DNA from: Amycolatopsis rubida
GTDB lineage: Bacteria > Actinomycetota > Actinomycetes > Mycobacteriales > Pseudonocardiaceae
Reading direction: 5' to 3'
Length of the DNA: 64,000 nucleotides
Assembly: GCF_900115345.1 (NCBI RefSeq)
Contig: NZ_FOWC01000007.1
Span: 124,001-188,000 of the forward strand
This document shows, piece by piece, positions 51,054-58,391 of the stretch (its first letter is position 1; every line of letters begins with the position of its first letter). Below the pieces are notes generated by a model. That model was not told the DNA's origin and did not search any database. It saw only the letters and a program-made list of their open reading frames with translations. Both the position numbers and the translations under genes were made by a program.

Positions 51054-52107
51054 GTTCGATCTCCTCTCTGTCGATCTGCGGACTCGCGCCGAGGTCTGCC
51101 TCGGCGAACGCGGTGGCGGCGGCCCGCACCGCGGCCCTCTGCTCGTCGACGGCGGCGTCGAACGGGGTGACGGACAACGCGGTCACGCCCGCTTCGGCGT
51201 AGGCACGCATCCGCCTGGCAATCCGGGGAACCGGTCCCAGCAGCGCGATCTGGTCGATGAACTCGAGCGGCACCGCGGCCGCGGCGCCCTCCCGGTCGCC
51301 CGACCGGTAGCGGTCGCGCACCTGCCCGGCTTCCTCCTCGAACCCGAGCCGGGCGGCGATGCCTTGGTACAGATTGGTTTCCCGGTCGCCCATTCCCAGA
51401 AAGTGCGCGAGGTACGCGGCGACGGGCCTGGCCGCGTCCCGGGGTTCGCCGACGCCGATCGGCAGCGTCAACAGCACCTCGAAGCTCTTGAGGTCGTTGC
51501 CCGCCCTGCGACGTCCGGCAAGCAGTTCCGACAGCACCGCCGGGAGTTGTTCGGGAGTGCGGAACACGCCGATCCATCCGTCGGAGATCTCGCCGCACAA
51601 CCGCATGCTTGCCGGGCCGACCGCGGCCTGGAGGATCGGCACGCCCTTACCGCTGGGCTCGGCGAAAATCCGGAGCGGCTCGCCCGCGCGGGCGGTCGGC
51701 GGCAGGCGGAAGTGCTCTCCGTTGTACCGGACAGTCTCGCGCCGCAACGCCATGCGGACGATCTCGACGTACTCCCGCATCCGCGCGAGCGGCTGGTCGA
51801 ACCTGGTGCCATACCAGCCTTCCGAGGTGTCCGGATTGGACACTCCCAGGCCGAGGCTGAACCGGCCGCCGGTGAGCGAATCCAGTGTCGCCGCGGTGAG
51901 CGCGGTGACGCCGGGAGACCTCGCCGGCAGTTGCATCACCCCGGAGACGAGGCCGATGCGTTCGGTCGCCCCCGCGATGAGGCCGAGCACCGTCGGGGCG
52001 TCGGACCGGAACCCCTCGGGGACCAGGACGAAGTCGTAGCCCAGCCGCTCCGCCTCACGGGCCAGCGCGACGGCCTTCAGGTAACTGACGCTGACCCCCA
52101 GCCGCAT
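51037..52107 (-). CDS. LLM-class F420-dependent oxidoreductase
   Basis: Protein of 356 residues: MRLGVSVSYLKAVALAREAE, LVSGVMQLPARSPGVTALTAATLD, and LGLGVSNPDTSEGWYG, all typical of F420-binding luciferase-like enzymes. GGAGG lies eight bases before the ATG. It overlaps its neighbours by 7 and 17 bases. Probably a tailoring reductase or oxidase of the polyketide, acting with the second SchA/CurD protein encoded just upstream. Confidence 0.85.
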   Translation of the reverse strand: MRLGVSVSYLKAVALAREAERLGYDFVLVPEGFRSDAPTVLGLIAGATERIGLVSGVMQLPARSPGVTALTAATLDSLTGGRFSLGLGVSNPDTSEGWYGTRFDQPLARMREYVEIVRMALRRETVRYNGEHFRLPPTARAGEPLRIFAEPSGKGVPILQAAVGPASMRLCGEISDGWIGVFRTPEQLPAVLSELLAGRRRAGNDLKSFEVLLTLPIGVGEPRDAARPVAAYLAHFLGMGDRETNLYQGIAARLGFEEEAGQVRDRYRSGDREGAAAAVPLEFIDQIALLGPVPRIARRMRAYAEAGVTALSVTPFDAAVDEQRAAVRAAATAFAEADLGASPQIDREEIEHVRLV

Positions 52108-52112
52108 CCCGG

Positions 52113-52478
52113 TCACCTCCGCACCGACATCTGCGAGACGCAGCGCAGCAAGCTGCGGTCGAACGTTTCGATGAACCCTGCCGGAGTTCCGGTGTCGCGC
52201 GGCCTGCTCAGGTAGGGCGCGAGCTTGCGCTCCACCTCCTGCACCCCAGGCTGGGCCGCCATGTGCGCGGCGATGGCTTTCAGATTGCCCTCGTACTCGA
52301 TCACGCGGACCAGCAGGTCGTCCCGGATGAACAACGCCGTGGCGAGAATCCGGCCTGCCCGGCGCCCGGACTCGTCCGGCACCTCCGCGCTGCCGACCCG
52401 GCGGAAGCCCGCGAAGACCTCCGCGATCTCGTCCTCGTGGCCGGCCTTGATGTCGTAGGTGATGGCGGCGAACGGCAT
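52113..52478 (-). CDS. SchA/CurD-domain polyketide cyclase (copy 2)
   Basis: Protein of 121 residues, closely similar to copy 1 at 2417: GHEDEIAEVFAGFRRV, RRAGRILATALFIRDDLLVRVIEYEG and SLLRCVSQM. The C-terminus is shorter. GGAGGG precedes the ATG. Two such proteins in one pathway suggest each assists a different ring closure, or that they act as a heterodimer. Confidence 0.86.
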   Translation of the reverse strand: MPFAAITYDIKAGHEDEIAEVFAGFRRVGSAEVPDESGRRAGRILATALFIRDDLLVRVIEYEGNLKAIAAHMAAQPGVQEVERKLAPYLSRPRDTGTPAGFIETFDRSLLRCVSQMSVRR

Positions 52479-52496
52479 GGGTCCCTCCTGATCCTC

Positions 52497-52706
52497 TCAG
52501 CTTCCGGTTGCGTCGCTCTCGACGACCTCGATGGACCTCGTAGGGCATCCGCGCGCGGCCCGGCGGACCTCGTCCTGGACGTCTTCGCCGGGACTGTGGT
52601 CCAGTACGACCACATGACCGTCCTCGTCCTGGGAGAACACGCTCGGCGCGCGGTAGACGCACAGGCTGCTCACGGCGCACGTACGACTGTTCGCGTTGAC
52701 CCGCAT
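52497..52706 (-). CDS. Small single-cluster ferredoxin
   Basis: Ferredoxin of 69 residues: cluster ligands in CAVSSLC and RGCPTRSI, with the acidic SQDEDG loop. The usual second-Gly pattern is changed to Ser-Ser. It lies seven bases after the P450 gene stop and should supply that P450. ATG has GAGGAAA. Compare the ferredoxin at 17293. Confidence 0.9.
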   Translation of the reverse strand: MRVNANSRTCAVSSLCVYRAPSVFSQDEDGHVVVLDHSPGEDVQDEVRRAARGCPTRSIEVVESDATGS

Positions 52707-52713
52707 GGTTTCC

Positions 52714-53910
52714 TCACCAGTCGACCGGGACCTCGGTGAACCCCTCCATGAACCCGCCCAAGGCGCGCGGCAGCCGCTCGCCGGGGACTGCGAGCCGGAT
52801 GGCCGGGAAACGCCGCAGCAGAGTTTCGGTCGCCACCTGCAGCTCCATCCGGGCCAAGGCCGCGCCGACGCAGTAGTGCAGCCCGGCGCCGAAGGTCATG
52901 TGGTGGTTGTCCTGCCGGCGGATGTCGATCTCGAACGGCCGGTCGAACACCGCGGGGTCGGTGTTCGCCGCCTCCTCCGACAGCAGCACGCTGGTGCCCT
53001 TGCGGATCACTGACCCGTCGGTCAGCGGGATGTCGTCGATCGCGTAGCGCAGCGTGCCGACCGAAGAGCCCATGATCTGGGTGCGCAGCAGCTCCTCGAC
53101 GGCCGAGGGCACCAGCGACCAGTCCGCGCGGATCTCGTCGGCCAAGCGGGAGTGGTGCAGCAGCACGGCCGTGCCGGTGCCGATCTGGCTGGCCGTGGTG
53201 ACGTAGCCGGCGATCAGCAGCGCTTGCACCCAAAAGTGCAGCTCGTGTTCGTTGAGCCGGTTGTCGTCCTCGTCGCGTACTCGGATCAGCTCGCTGATCA
53301 GGTCGTCGGAGGGCCTGCGCCGCTTGTCCTCGATGAGATCGGCGAGATAGACGAACAGATCCTGCCGCGCCCGCGCCACTTCGTCCGGCGGCAGCTTGGT
53401 CACCGACAAGAAGCCGTCGACCCCCTCGCGGAACCGGTCGCGGTCTTCGGCAGGCACGCCGAGCAACAGGCAGATCACCCTGATGGGCAACGGAAAGGCC
53501 AGCGCCTCGTTCAGGTCGGCCGGTCGCGGCCCCGCTTCCATCTTGTCCAGCAACTCGTCGGTGATCGACTGCGCCACCGGACGCAGGCTTTCGATCCGGC
53601 GCGCGGTGAACGCACGCGTCACCAGACCGCGCACCCTGGTGTGGTCCGGCGGGTCCGGGTCCACGTTGGGATCGAGGAACAGCTGGTTGTCGGCGGAGAC
53701 CCTGGCCGCGTCGGGCCTGGCCATGTTGCGGCTGAGCCGGTGCTCGGCGAACAGCGCCCGGACGTCGGCGTAGCGGGTTACGAGCAGCGCCTGGTCGCCG
53801 CTGGGCAAGGTCACCTCGACGGCCGAGGAGTCGTGCAGGCCGCGCAGCGCCTCTGGCACCCGCATGGGCGGCGTCCATGGGAACGGGTAGCGCAACGTCG
53901 GTTTGCTCAT
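52714..53910 (-). CDS. Cytochrome P450 with Val in the I-helix acid position
   Basis: P450 of 398 residues related to those at 14920 and 16100 (starts TLRYPFPW). Haem site FGAGLHYCVGAALARME and ExxR are normal, but the I-helix reads LLIAGYVTTASQ where the relatives have AGYETT, so the acidic partner of the oxygen-activating acid-alcohol pair is Val. This may mean unusual chemistry such as phenol coupling or ring rearrangement. ATG 53910 has AAAGG; the ATG at 53931 overlaps the previous stop but has no ribosome site. Confidence 0.9.
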   Translation of the reverse strand: MSKPTLRYPFPWTPPMRVPEALRGLHDSSAVEVTLPSGDQALLVTRYADVRALFAEHRLSRNMARPDAARVSADNQLFLDPNVDPDPPDHTRVRGLVTRAFTARRIESLRPVAQSITDELLDKMEAGPRPADLNEALAFPLPIRVICLLLGVPAEDRDRFREGVDGFLSVTKLPPDEVARARQDLFVYLADLIEDKRRRPSDDLISELIRVRDEDDNRLNEHELHFWVQALLIAGYVTTASQIGTGTAVLLHHSRLADEIRADWSLVPSAVEELLRTQIMGSSVGTLRYAIDDIPLTDGSVIRKGTSVLLSEEAANTDPAVFDRPFEIDIRRQDNHHMTFGAGLHYCVGAALARMELQVATETLLRRFPAIRLAVPGERLPRALGGFMEGFTEVPVDW

Positions 53911-53927
53911 GCGCGAGCCTTTCTGGG

Positions 53928-54578
53928 TCATCGGACCGGCCAGTCAGTGCGCCGCCACGCCGTCTCGGCGAACGTCCACTCGTAGCGGGCGGCGACGGTG
54001 AAGTGGTCGACGAGCTCCTCGCGCTCGGCGGCGGAGGCCTCCTCGCCGATTCGGTCGACCATGCCGAGGAAGGAGCGCACCGCGTAGGCGTAGCCCTCGC
54101 CGGGATGGTAGGAGCGGATCCACTCGGAGTAGCGGGAACCAGGCGCGCACCGCTCGACCAGGTCGTCGGAAACCTTGTGGTTGAACCACACCATCGGCAG
54201 CAGCGCGCCGATGCCCGCGGCGACCCCGATCGCGCTCGCGGCGGTGAAGAAGGAGCAGTGGGCGCGCGTGGCATGGTCCGCCGGTCGCCACGGTGACGTC
54301 CCGAACAGCTCAGCGTGGCGCTCGCGCAGCCGGTCTCGGGCCGACAGCGTGCCGATGACCGACTGTCCGAGCAGCACCACGTGCTCGTCGTGCCGCGCGA
54401 TGGCGGCGCACCGCGCCAGCGCCCGCGCGCAGGCAGGCAGCAGGTGGTCGGTGTCCTGCCGGACGAAGTGGGCCAGTGACTGCTCCGGCAGCGAGCCGTC
54501 GCGCAGTCCCGCCCAGAACGGATGGCCGGCAACCTCGGCCACCAGCGGCTCCGCCTTGGCGAGCAACTCCTCATGCAC
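53928..54578 (-). CDS. TenA-fold protein lacking the catalytic Cys (copy 2)
   Basis: Protein of 216 residues, homologue of the gene at 41744. HPFWAGLRDGSLP, FVRQDTDHLLPACA, EWIRSYHPGEGY and RYEWTFAETAWRRTDW align well with TenA to the end, including the late Glu. Again LLPMVWFNHK replaces LLPCxWxY, so the nucleophile is missing in both copies. GTG has GGGAGGAC upstream. Located between asparagine synthetase and a P450, in an operon with tailoring genes. Role unknown. Confidence 0.82.
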   Translation of the reverse strand: MHEELLAKAEPLVAEVAGHPFWAGLRDGSLPEQSLAHFVRQDTDHLLPACARALARCAAIARHDEHVVLLGQSVIGTLSARDRLRERHAELFGTSPWRPADHATRAHCSFFTAASAIGVAAGIGALLPMVWFNHKVSDDLVERCAPGSRYSEWIRSYHPGEGYAYAVRSFLGMVDRIGEEASAAEREELVDHFTVAARYEWTFAETAWRRTDWPVR

Positions 54579-54592
54579 CGTGCCGTCCTCCC

Positions 54593-56437
54593 TCACACGT
54601 CTAGTCGCACCCGGTAGGCCCGCAGCCAGGAATCCAGTTGCAGCAGCATTTCCACGTCCCGCCGCTCGCCCCAGCCGCGCACCGCGACCGGGCGGGCCTC
54701 CTTGAGCAGACGGTCGCACGCCTGTTCGTCCAGCAGCGGGCGGACCGGGCTGTCCCGGTCGGTCGCCACCGCCTCGAGGCGGTGGCGCAGCACGTGCCCG
54801 TACCCGGCGTCCTGAGTGACGGGGAACGGGCTTTTCGGCCGTCGGAGCACCTCGTCCGGCAGCAAGTCGGACACTGCGGCCCGCAGCACTGCTTTTTCGA
54901 TGCCGCCTGAGGTGCGCATCGCAGGCGGGATCGAGAAGGCGTACTCGACCAGGCGATGGTCGCAGAACGGCACCCGCAGCTCCAGGCCGGTCGCCATGCT
55001 CAGCCGGTCGTCGCGCGCCAGCAGCAGCGGCAGCCATCTGGTCAGATGCGCGTAGGACGCGAGCCTCGCGGACCGGTCCGCGACAGTTTCTCCTGGCAGT
55101 ACGGGCATCTCGCCGAGCATGTCGGCGTAGCGATCCGCGGTGTACCCGGCGACGTCGACCTCGCGCAGCAGCGCCTGGTCGAGCAGGCCGTTGCCCATGC
55201 CGTGCGGTCCGATGGCGAGGTTGAGGCTCACCCACGGGAAGTTGCCGGTACCGGTCAGCGTGGGGTCGTGAAACGACTTGTAGCCGCCGAACAGTTCGTC
55301 GGCGATCTCGCCCGCGAGCGCGACGGTCGAGGTGCTGCGCACCGCGCGCAGCAGCAGGAACAACGACCTGTCCATGTCCGGGATCGGCCGCGGCAGGTCC
55401 TGTGCCCGCAATGCCGCGGCGTCGACGAGGGGGTCGGCGAGGTCGGCCGTGCTCAGCACGATCCGCTCATGGTCGGCGCCGACGTGCCCGGCGACCAGTT
55501 CCGCGAACGGCGCGTCCGCGCCTTCGTGCCAGACGTCCTTGCGGAACCGCTCGCCGTGGCCTTCGAAGTCGACCGCGAACGTGCGCGGCCGGTGATCGGT
55601 CGCGCGGGCGGCGAGCGCGACGATCGCGCTGGAGTCGACTCCTCCGGAGAGCAGCGTGCAGAGCGGGACGTCGGAGACGAGGTGTGCGGCGACGGAATCG
55701 GCGAGCAGCTCCCGCACTGTCTCGACAGTGGCGTCCCAGTCGTCGGTGTGCTCGGTCGGGCGCAGCGACCAGTAGGCGCGGCTGGTGATGGAGTCTTCGG
55801 CGACGATGACCACCGTGCCGGGCGGCACCTCGTGGATCCCGCGGTAGACGCCGTGTCCCGGCGTGGCGACGTAGGACAGCAGCTCGGCCAGGCCCCCTGC
55901 GTCGACTACGGCGTCCACCAGCGGGTGGGCCAGCAGTGCCTTGACCTCCGACCCGAACACCACACCACGGCCCAGCGGCGCGTAGCAGAGCGGTTTGACC
56001 CCCAACCGGTCGCGCGCCAGCAGCAGCCTTCGCCGCCGAGGGTCCCAGACGGCGAAGGCGAACATGCCGTCGAGGTGGTCAACGCAGTGCTCGCCCCATT
56101 CGAGGTAAGAGCGCAGCACCACTTCGGTGTCGCCGCGGGTCCGGAACCGGTGCCCGCGTGCGGTCAGCTCGGCGCGCAGCGAAGAAAAATTGCACACCTC
56201 GCCGTTGTAGGTCAGCACGGCCGGCACCTGACCGGATTCCTCGGCCGCCATCGGCTGCTCGCCGCCCTCGCGGTCGATCACCGCTAGCCGCCGGTGTCCC
56301 AGCGCGGCGTGCCGGTCGGTCCACACACTCTCCGCGTCGGGTCCGCGATGGGCGAGCGCGGCCGCCATCGCCCGCACTGTGTCCGACTGTGAACGCAGAT
56401 CCCGCTCGAAGTCGACCCACCCGGTGATTCCGCACAT
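54593..56437 (-). CDS. Glutamine-dependent asparagine synthetase-like amidotransferase
   Basis: Protein of 614 residues, full asparagine synthetase B length. N-terminal Cys2 glutaminase domain (MCGITGWVDF, RRLAVID, YNGEV) and C-terminal ATP site LLSGGVDSSAIVAL. ATG 56437 is chosen over the GTG at 56446 because the catalytic Cys must follow the initiator Met. In lysolipin, xantholipin and related pathways such an enzyme turns the polyketide carboxyl into an amide that becomes a lactam nitrogen, and that is the likely job here. First gene of a leftward operon reaching 50001. Confidence 0.93.
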   Translation of the reverse strand: MCGITGWVDFERDLRSQSDTVRAMAAALAHRGPDAESVWTDRHAALGHRRLAVIDREGGEQPMAAEESGQVPAVLTYNGEVCNFSSLRAELTARGHRFRTRGDTEVVLRSYLEWGEHCVDHLDGMFAFAVWDPRRRRLLLARDRLGVKPLCYAPLGRGVVFGSEVKALLAHPLVDAVVDAGGLAELLSYVATPGHGVYRGIHEVPPGTVVIVAEDSITSRAYWSLRPTEHTDDWDATVETVRELLADSVAAHLVSDVPLCTLLSGGVDSSAIVALAARATDHRPRTFAVDFEGHGERFRKDVWHEGADAPFAELVAGHVGADHERIVLSTADLADPLVDAAALRAQDLPRPIPDMDRSLFLLLRAVRSTSTVALAGEIADELFGGYKSFHDPTLTGTGNFPWVSLNLAIGPHGMGNGLLDQALLREVDVAGYTADRYADMLGEMPVLPGETVADRSARLASYAHLTRWLPLLLARDDRLSMATGLELRVPFCDHRLVEYAFSIPPAMRTSGGIEKAVLRAAVSDLLPDEVLRRPKSPFPVTQDAGYGHVLRHRLEAVATDRDSPVRPLLDEQACDRLLKEARPVAVRGWGERRDVEMLLQLDSWLRAYRVRLDV

Positions 56438-56480
56438 GTCCGCCACGATGGACGCCCACCCTGTAGGCAGAATCCACTCG

Positions 56481-56512
56481 CGCTCGACGTTCTTCCGGAC
56501 GGGGTTCGAGCG
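56481..56512. promoter_or_regulatory. TCGA repeat with 22-bp spacing, candidate SARP site
   Basis: CGCTCGA (56481-56487) and TCGAGCG (56506-56512) form a perfect inverted repeat; their TCGA cores are exactly 22 bases apart, two turns of the 11-bp SARP period. A possible leftward -10 box is TACAGG (plus 56462-56467), 16 bases beyond the nearer element. The site lies between asparagine synthetase and the divergent SDR gene, and matches the TCGA elements at 19808-19847. Confidence 0.45.
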
Positions 56513-56532
56513 GTGCGCGCGAGCATTGCCGC

Positions 56533-57216
56533 ATGACCACCGTCAGGACGGCACTGGTGACCGGAGCCAACCGGGGACTCGGCAGGGCGACCGCCGCCCG
56601 TATGCACGGCCTGGGCCTGCGGGTGGTCGTGGCGGCGCGAGACGCTCAGGCAGCCGAGACAGCGGCGGCGGAACTGGGGCGCGGCGCGCGTGCAGTGGAA
56701 TTGGCGGTGACCGACGACAGCAGCGTGCGGCGTGCCCGCGAGCAGGTCGGGCCGGTCGATATTCTGGTCAACAATGCGGGAGTACTGGAGGACTACGGCC
56801 TCGACCCGCTCACCGTGCCGATCGGACTGGTCGAGCACCACCTCGCCGTGAACGCGCTGGGTGCCTGGCGGGTCTCCCAGGCATTCGTCCCGGACATGGT
56901 CGAACGCGGCTGGGGCCGGGTCGTGATGGTCTCGAGCGGCACCGGTGCGTTCAGCAACGGCCTGTTTTCGGGCGCGCCGGCCTACTCGGTGTCCAAGGCT
57001 GCGCTCAACGGGCTCACCCAGATGCTGGCCCAGCACACCGAAGGCACCGGCGTCCTCGTCAACGCGGTCAACCCGGGCCTGGTCCGCACCCGGATGCGCC
57101 CGGACGCCCCGCGCACCGCGGAGGACGCGTCCGCCGACGTCGTCCACGCGGCCACGCTGCCCGACGGCGGCCCGAGCGGCTCGTTCCTGCGAGGCGCGCG
57201 CCTGCTCGACTGGTGA
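56533..57216 (+). CDS. SDR-family carbonyl reductase-like protein
   Basis: Protein of 227 residues: VTGANRGLGRATAARM, NNAGVLEDYGLDPL, Ser followed by YSVSKAALNGLTQ. The extended loop before Tyr and the GANRGLGR motif fit carbonyl reductase-like SDRs. Ribosome site is poor, so a leaderless or short-leader transcript is possible. May reduce a carbonyl of the polyketide or sugar. Heads a rightward unit with two cyclase genes. Confidence 0.85.
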   Translation: MTTVRTALVTGANRGLGRATAARMHGLGLRVVVAARDAQAAETAAAELGRGARAVELAVTDDSSVRRAREQVGPVDILVNNAGVLEDYGLDPLTVPIGLVEHHLAVNALGAWRVSQAFVPDMVERGWGRVVMVSSGTGAFSNGLFSGAPAYSVSKAALNGLTQMLAQHTEGTGVLVNAVNPGLVRTRMRPDAPRTAEDASADVVHAATLPDGGPSGSFLRGARLLDW

Positions 57217-57302
57217 GCGGGAGTCCTGGTCGTTTCGAGCGCCCCTCCAGGGCTTGCTGTGACCGTGTCCGCCTCCGACCAGCGAGCTCTCCGGAGGTCT
57301 TC

Positions 57303-57638
57303 GTGCACCGCACCCTGATCGTGGCCCGGATGGATCCGGCCGATGCCGATGCCGTGGCGTCGGCGTTCGCCGAGTCCGACGCCACTGAACTACCCCACCT
57401 GATCGGCGTCTCGCGCCGCACCCTGTTCCGGTTCCACCGCTTGTACTTCCACCTGGTGGAGGCCGACGAGGACATCTCGCCGAAGCTGTACGAGGCGCGC
57501 GGGCACGCCCTCTACCGCGACCTCAACACGAAGCTGGGCGAGCTGATCTCGCCCTACGACCCGAACTGGCGGGAGCCGAAGGACGCCATGGCCCAGCCGT
57601 TCTACGCCTGGACGCCCGCTGAGGGGAGGATCCGGTGA
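57303..57638 (+). CDS. TcmI-family polyketide cyclase
   Basis: Protein of 111 residues. HRTLIVARMDPADADAVASAF, then ESDATELPHLIGVSRRTLFRFHRLYFHL and KLYEARGHALYRDLN are the TcmI-family signature (ferredoxin-like dimer). TcmI closes the last ring of tetracenomycin; in pentangular pathways these proteins act on middle rings. GTG has GGAGG. Coupled to the cupin gene by GTGA. Confidence 0.94.
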   Translation: MHRTLIVARMDPADADAVASAFAESDATELPHLIGVSRRTLFRFHRLYFHLVEADEDISPKLYEARGHALYRDLNTKLGELISPYDPNWREPKDAMAQPFYAWTPAEGRIR

Positions 57639-58060
57639 CCGTGGCCCGTCGTCCGCTGCGCGTGGCCGAGAGCGACGTGCCCGCCAACCGGCGCCGGGGA
57701 GGGGAGCTGCGGGTGACCCTGAGCCCGAAAACGGTCGGCTGCACCTCGGGGTTCGCGGGCGTGCTGCGCCTCGCGTCCGGTGAGCACGTGACCGAGCACT
57801 ACCACCCGTACTCCGAGGAGTTTCTGCACGTCGTGTCCGGCCGGCTGGAGGTGGCGCTCGACGGCGGCCTGGTTCCTCTCGGCGCAGGCGACTCGCTTTA
57901 CGTGCCGATCAACGTCCGGCACCGGGTGGTCAACGCCGGCGACGACGAGGCGCACGTGGTGTTCCACTTGTCGCCGCTGGCGCCCAGACCGGAGCTGGGG
58001 CACGTCGACACAGAGGAGCCGCTCGATCCCTCGGCTCCGGGGCCTGCTGTCGATGGCTGA
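57635..58060 (+). CDS. Cupin-domain polyketide cyclase
   Basis: Protein of 141 residues with one cupin barrel: metal site GEHVTEHYHPYSEEFLHVV (two His and Glu) about residue 50-65 and the second His in VRHRVVNAG. It resembles the RemF-type and related cupin cyclases often paired with TcmI-like proteins. Thought to guide ring closure with a bound metal. Last gene of this rightward unit. Confidence 0.88.
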   Translation: MTVARRPLRVAESDVPANRRRGGELRVTLSPKTVGCTSGFAGVLRLASGEHVTEHYHPYSEEFLHVVSGRLEVALDGGLVPLGAGDSLYVPINVRHRVVNAGDDEAHVVFHLSPLAPRPELGHVDTEEPLDPSAPGPAVDG

Positions 58061-58391
58061 GTGCGCGAGCGACTCTGGGTAGTCCTCGGGCGACGGAAGG
58101 CGACGTTTACGGCGATTTCGCGGAAAACCACGGTGGGCCCTCCCGCACGGCATGTATGGTCGCTTCTGGACTTGCGACGTACGCCTATTGGGGGGGCTCA
58201 TGTTGCGGCTTCTCGTTCGTCCGGTGATCCTCTGATCCTCGCCCGCAATGGACGGGGCACGAGCCATTCGGTGATGAATTGACGCGCGGCGGATCCCGAG
58301 GGCGCAGTACGCACGAGAAATGCCCGTTTCAGGGATCGGTTCCCTGTTGTCGACGCAAGTCCGCGAGGATTGCCGACGACGGGGGAGAACA
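58061..58391. other. Intergenic region with no recognisable gene (331 bases)
   Basis: No open frame here has a ribosome site or family features. It must hold the promoter of the secreted protein gene; the only clear structure is TGATCCTC repeated twice in tandem (58225-58240). I see no strong terminator after the cupin gene. Confidence 0.5.

Noticed and set aside
58225..58240. Tandem TGATCCTC octamer
   Set aside because: Too short and not placed relative to a clear promoter; kept only as a note under the intergenic entry.
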